Source: Candidatus Bathyarchaeota archaeon (GTDB lineage: Archaea; Thermoproteota; Bathyarchaeia; Bathyarchaeales; Bathycorpusculaceae). From it: a stretch of DNA of 8,479 nt. Where the stretch lies: contig DAOUSM010000028.1 in the NCBI GenBank assembly GCA_030627225.1, positions 1 to 8,479 on the forward strand. Direction: 5' to 3'. This document shows positions 5,684 through 8,479 of the stretch, in pieces. The number at the start of each line of letters is the position of its first letter. Within the stretch, counting starts at the first letter, position 1. The translations under genes were made by a program, and so were the position numbers. The notes beneath the pieces were generated by a model. It ran no database searches. It was not told the DNA's origin and was given only the letters and a program-made list of their open reading frames with translations.

Positions 5684-7182
5684 GTAGTTGTTTTCCGCTT
5701 GTCTTTCAGGAATCTTTCCACATATTCCTTTAACCACTTGTTCTTTTTAAGGTAAAGGCCATATCTCACAAGGGCATTCATTGCTCTTGCAGAATCCTCT
5801 GGCGAAGAATAGGCTGGAATGCCAAGCTTGTCAAATCTGAAACGTGTGTGCAGGGCCATTTCCGTTTCCCCAATGTCGCACGCAACTATAGGCTTGTCAT
5901 GTTTGCTGGCGACTTTTGCGACCCTGTCAATAAAGTCCTCTTGTAATGCTGGCGTGTGATGTAGACCTAGCACTATTACGCCATGGATTTCAGGGTCTTC
6001 AAAAAGTATTTCCGTTGCAAGTTCAAACATTTTAGAGGTTGCTGAACCAGTTACGTCCACTGGGTTAAGATTTGTGGCAAACTTCGGAAGTTTTCCCTCC
6101 TTCTTTAGTTCCTCAAATTTCTGAACTGTTTCGTCTGAGAAACGTCTAACATTCAGCCCTCTCAGTTCACATTCGTCAACAGCCATTATGCCCGGGCCGC
6201 CAGCATCAGTGATTATTCCTACATTTTCTCCAGCTGCTGGGGGCTGCATGGCTAACGCCTTTCCAACGTCGAAGAACTCTTCCATGTCCTTCGCCCTGAA
6301 AATTCCTGTCTGTGCAAAAGCCGCGTCATATATCCGGTCTGAACCAGCCATGGCGCCAGTATGTGAAGCCGCTGCCCTAGCCCCAGCTTCTGTCCTTCCA
6401 CATTTAAGAGCAACAACAGGCTTTTCCTTTGTAACCTTTTCAGCTACTTCGAGGAACTCTCTTCCGGATTTTATGTCTTCAACATACAGCAATATAACTT
6501 TGGTTTCCTCATCATACAACAAATAATGCAGCATTTCCGCCTCTGTCACATCACATTTATTACCAAAACTTACGAATTTGCTGACACCTATTTGCCGCCC
6601 AGCTAAATAGTCAAGAGCCGCGACACCAAAAGCTCCGCTTTGAGTAACTATTGCTACGTTTCCTGGCATTGGACGTGGAGTTGCAATGACTACGTCTCCC
6701 GTTGTTAAAACTCTTGTCTCTGGCAGAAATAGCATGTCTACGCCTGCTCGTGAATCGTAAACTCCGAGGCAGTTCGGTCCTAAAACCCTAATCCCAGCTT
6801 TTTTCGCTACAGTTACGATTTGATTTTCAAGTTCGTGATTTCCAATTTCGCTGAAACCCGAACTAATTATGACAACAGTTTTGACCTTTTTTGACGCTGC
6901 ATCCCTCATTACATTTACAACATGATTTGCTGGAACAACAACCACAACGAGATCAAGTTCCCCTGGAATCTTACTCAGAGAAGAATAACATTTAAACCCT
7001 AAAATCGAATCTTCGTGAGGATTGACCGGATAAATCTCTCCCTTGAAAACGCCTCTCCTCTTATTTTCAACAAAATTTTTGAAAATAACGTGTCCTGCCT
7101 TGTTTATTTTTTTGGATGCCCCGACAACAGCAACCGAGCGAGGGCTAAAGAATGCATGCATTTGCTCTATAGATGGCTTCAT
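5653..7182 (-). CDS. acdA: Acyl-CoA synthetase (ADP-forming), alpha subunit (acetate-CoA ligase type)
   Basis: In archaea this enzyme turns acetyl- or other acyl-CoA + ADP + phosphate into acid + CoA + ATP, conserving energy from fermentation. The 509 residues contain a CoA-binding Rossmann domain (about 8-145) with FFSPRSVAVVGAS, YPVNPHEDSILG and LGPNCLGVYD. A ligase domain follows with VTQSGAFG (179-186), SFGNKCDVTEAEML (205-218), and the phosphohistidine loop AASHTGAMAGSD with His274. A third domain runs from about 320 with IITDAGGPGIMAVDECE and NPVDVTGSA (373-381). There is no ATP-grasp domain, so this is an alpha subunit needing a beta partner encoded elsewhere. The start is well supported: GGAAGGTGA overlaps the stop of the preceding CofE-like gene and lies 6 bases before the ATG, so the two are translationally linked. 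The extreme C-terminus (TTTYSSNILTST) is low in conservation-like character and lies in the overlap with ribK. Acyl specificity cannot be read from the sequence. Confidence 0.92.
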   Translation of the reverse strand: MKPSIEQMHAFFSPRSVAVVGASKKINKAGHVIFKNFVENKRRGVFKGEIYPVNPHEDSILGFKCYSSLSKIPGELDLVVVVVPANHVVNVMRDAASKKVKTVVIISSGFSEIGNHELENQIVTVAKKAGIRVLGPNCLGVYDSRAGVDMLFLPETRVLTTGDVVIATPRPMPGNVAIVTQSGAFGVAALDYLAGRQIGVSKFVSFGNKCDVTEAEMLHYLLYDEETKVILLYVEDIKSGREFLEVAEKVTKEKPVVALKCGRTEAGARAAASHTGAMAGSDRIYDAAFAQTGIFRAKDMEEFFDVGKALAMQPPAAGENVGIITDAGGPGIMAVDECELRGLNVRRFSDETVQKFEELKKEGKLPKFATNLNPVDVTGSATSKMFELATEILFEDPEIHGVIVLGLHHTPALQEDFIDRVAKVASKHDKPIVACDIGETEMALHTRFRFDKLGIPAYSSPEDSARAMNALVRYGLYLKKNKWLKEYVERFLKDKRKTTTYSSNILTST

Positions 7183-7188
7183 AGTGTT

Positions 7189-8034
7189 TCACCTTCCGCT
7201 CTTCCTAATAATAACTATGGGTTTATGCTTTACTGTCTCCAGCATCTCCCAGCTTACATTAGCTAACTCCACCTTGAATTTCTCAGCCATATCCCACACG
7301 GTTCTTCCAACACCGAAACCCCTCACACGATTTGCAATATTGGCAATAGTCAAAGCTTCTTCAACGCTTATTTTGCATCCTGCCACAGCTATGGGCGTCG
7401 GACGTTTCTTAAGCTTAAACATCCGTCCAATCACGTAAGTTGTGAAACCGCCGAAAGAATGAATGCCTTTTATAGGCTTTGGGCGTGGTGTGAAATGGAA
7501 ATTTCCAAACGAGTAGGTTTTATCTGTGTCCACAATCATCACAAAAACTTTCTTTCCAAGCCTCAGCCGTATTTGCCCACGTATTTTTTCTGCTACCTCA
7601 TCTGCATTACCTAAAGGTAAACTCACGTAAGCATACGCCAAATTACTTCCGTCAATACCGCCTTCGGAACCAAACATTAAAGCCTGCAACAAGCCAGCAT
7701 GCTGTAAGGCAACCTGTTTGTGACGGCTTCCCAGTTCCAACGGATATTCACGAAGGTATTGCAGTAGCCTTTCTCGAAAATGACATAATCGCCCTAGAAA
7801 ATATCCCCAAACTATTCGCATCCAATACTTAGCAATTAACTTTGCACTTAAGCTTGGTTTAACTCTGTTTTCGTCAACAATGTTATTTGTTGCTGTTGAA
7901 ATCGCCTTCTCCGATACAACCACAAAATCTCTATGGGATACCTTTCCATTAACACCTTTAATGATTTCCTCTAAGTAATTTTCTCCAGGTCTCCAATATT
8001 TTGTGGCAATAGCCAACGCTTTGTATTTAACCAT
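7189..8034 (-). CDS. CofE-like protein (coenzyme F420-0:L-glutamate ligase family), divergent
   Basis: CofE adds L-glutamate to F420-0 using GTP. Family likeness rests on VVVSEKAIS (residues 38-46, like VISKAE), on SEGGIDGSNLAYAYVSLP (123-140, like the AGID-SN-P-G core), on a run spaced as in CofE ending in VFVMIVDT (163-170), and on the C-terminal GFGVGR (239-244). It departs from canonical CofE: the metal/phosphate motif DT-GRP-R is replaced by DTDKTYS, and about 50 residues (WMRIVWGYFLGRLCHFRERL and on, 71-120) containing HKQVALQHAG stand where the classic enzyme is shorter. Length is 281 versus about 250. It may ligate a different amino acid or substrate, and F420 itself need not be involved. 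An ATG at 8034 lacks a clear ribosome site but has a TATA-like box about 22 bases before it. It lies 37 bases after thyX and 6 bases before acdA on the same strand. Confidence 0.72.
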   Translation of the reverse strand: MVKYKALAIATKYWRPGENYLEEIIKGVNGKVSHRDFVVVSEKAISTATNNIVDENRVKPSLSAKLIAKYWMRIVWGYFLGRLCHFRERLLQYLREYPLELGSRHKQVALQHAGLLQALMFGSEGGIDGSNLAYAYVSLPLGNADEVAEKIRGQIRLRLGKKVFVMIVDTDKTYSFGNFHFTPRPKPIKGIHSFGGFTTYVIGRMFKLKKRPTPIAVAGCKISVEEALTIANIANRVRGFGVGRTVWDMAEKFKVELANVSWEMLETVKHKPIVIIRKSGR

Positions 8035-8047
8035 TTACATCGCATTA

Positions 8048-8060
8048 ATTTTTTAAAATA
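8048..8060 (-). promoter_or_regulatory. Candidate TATA box for the CofE-like gene
   Basis: The minus strand reads TATTTTAAAAAAT, centred some 20-23 bases before the ATG at 8034. Transcription could therefore begin at or next to the start codon (leaderless), in line with no Shine-Dalgarno being visible there. It lies in the 37-base gap after thyX, so read-through from thyX is an equal possibility. Confidence 0.3.
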
Positions 8061-8071
8061 GAGTGCAAAGC

Positions 8072-8479
8072 CTAGAGACTTCGAAACTGCTTCTTTATTT
8101 CTTGAACATGGCATTCTGGCGGTTTCATTTTTCCTTCTGGGCAATAGCCCAGTTCCACACATGAGGGCCCAGCGTTTTCAAACAGCGCAGGCGCAACTTT
8201 CTTCACTTGCCTAAGCATTTCTATTGCAACCCCTCTTATTTCCCACTGGGCACGAGCGCAACAGCGCAAATTAAAGAAGTGTCGCAGTTCGCGGGCGTTC
8301 ATTGTCACGATTATGTTCGTTTTGGCAGCGTTTGGAAGAATGAAACGTGCATCCTCTTTCGGAGTCCCTAGCTTCAAAAGCTTATTGTAGGTTTCAGAAA
8401 TTCTCTCGAGTGTTTCATCAAATATTTTCTTCGCTTCTGTGTTGTTTGCTATGTTCGGCGGCGTGACATATTTTTCAAG
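8072..8479 (-). CDS. thyX: Flavin-dependent thymidylate synthase ThyX (C-terminal 135 residues; 5' end beyond window)
   Basis: ThyX methylates dUMP to dTMP with methylenetetrahydrofolate (or an archaeal equivalent) and FAD/NAD(P)H, replacing ThyA. The frame is open from the right edge to the TAG at 8072, 136 codons including the stop, so the N-terminal part with the RHRxxSxNxxSxR motif is outside the window. Seen: SETYNKLLKLG (residues 28-38), EDARFILPNAAKTNIIVTMN (42-61), ARELRHFFNLRCCARAQWEIRG (62-83) with the flavin/dUMP-binding Arg, Asn and Gln residues, and the C-terminal GPSCVELGYCPEGKMKPPEC. That tail has three cysteines (107, 113, 123), a spacing that recalls tails I associate with archaeal ThyX proteins. 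Full length would be about 230-250 residues. It is the first visible gene of a minus-strand run thyX, CofE-like, acdA. Confidence 0.95.
   Translation of the reverse strand, partial: LEKYVTPPNIANNTEAKKIFDETLERISETYNKLLKLGTPKEDARFILPNAAKTNIIVTMNARELRHFFNLRCCARAQWEIRGVAIEMLRQVKKVAPALFENAGPSCVELGYCPEGKMKPPECHVQEIKKQFRSL

Noticed and set aside
7043..7438. Plus-strand reading frame of 131 codons opposite acdA and the CofE-like gene
   Set aside because: Both minus-strand genes here have recognisable conserved motifs, and the antisense product has none.
7971..8162. Minus-strand 63-codon frame spanning the thyX to CofE-like gap
   Set aside because: It overlaps the conserved end of ThyX in another frame and has no domain or ribosome site support.
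1..8479. Search for CRISPR, insertion sequences, att sites, tRNA and defence genes
   Set aside because: No spaced repeats, transposase motifs, terminal inverted repeats or cloverleaf-like sequence were seen; the window is nearly fully occupied by metabolic genes.

Overview
The window is a dense stretch of archaeal chromosome with ten protein genes, two of them cut by the window ends, and no intergenic gap longer than about 170 bases. Archaeal origin is supported by a CTP-type riboflavin kinase (RibK), an archaeal-style phosphoglycerate kinase, an ADP-forming acyl-CoA synthetase alpha subunit, a CofE-like (F420 gamma-glutamyl ligase family) protein, a short prokaryotic inositol-phosphate synthase, and candidate TATA elements at archaeal spacing. 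The mixture, with a bacterial-type GAPDH, would fit a TACK lineage such as Bathyarchaeia, but the phylum is a guess. There is no tRNA, rRNA, CRISPR array, transposase or other mobile element.

Layout. Positions 1-3512 (minus strand, transcribed right to left) hold gcvH, a CoA-disulfide-reductase-like flavoprotein 3 bases later, then a bacterial-type gap, then an archaeal-type pgk that runs off the left edge. Positions 3684-4763 (minus) hold inositol-1-phosphate synthase, followed by a possible terminator. Positions 4764-4891 are a divergent promoter region with a symmetric arrangement of TATA-like boxes. Positions 4892-5683 (plus) hold an unrecognised 122-residue protein and ribK. Positions 5653-8479 (minus) hold thyX (N-terminus outside the window), the CofE-like gene and the ADP-forming acyl-CoA synthetase alpha subunit. 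The 3' end of that last gene overlaps ribK by 31 bases, tail to tail.

How the genes fit together. GAPDH and PGK catalyse consecutive steps between glyceraldehyde-3-phosphate and 3-phosphoglycerate. GcvH and the flavoprotein form a tight two-gene unit suggesting shared lipoyl/thiol redox work. RibK makes FMN; ThyX and the CoA-disulfide-reductase-like enzyme use FAD, and the CofE-like protein belongs to a deazaflavin family, so flavin-type cofactors recur. The ADP-forming synthetase would make ATP from acyl-CoA, and inositol phosphate synthase would feed inositol lipids or solutes.

Most of the window is core metabolism. I see no clear case for a wholly new system. The best leads are the bacterial GAPDH beside an archaeal PGK, the gcvH/flavoprotein pair, the divergent CofE-like protein, and the unknown protein paired with RibK.
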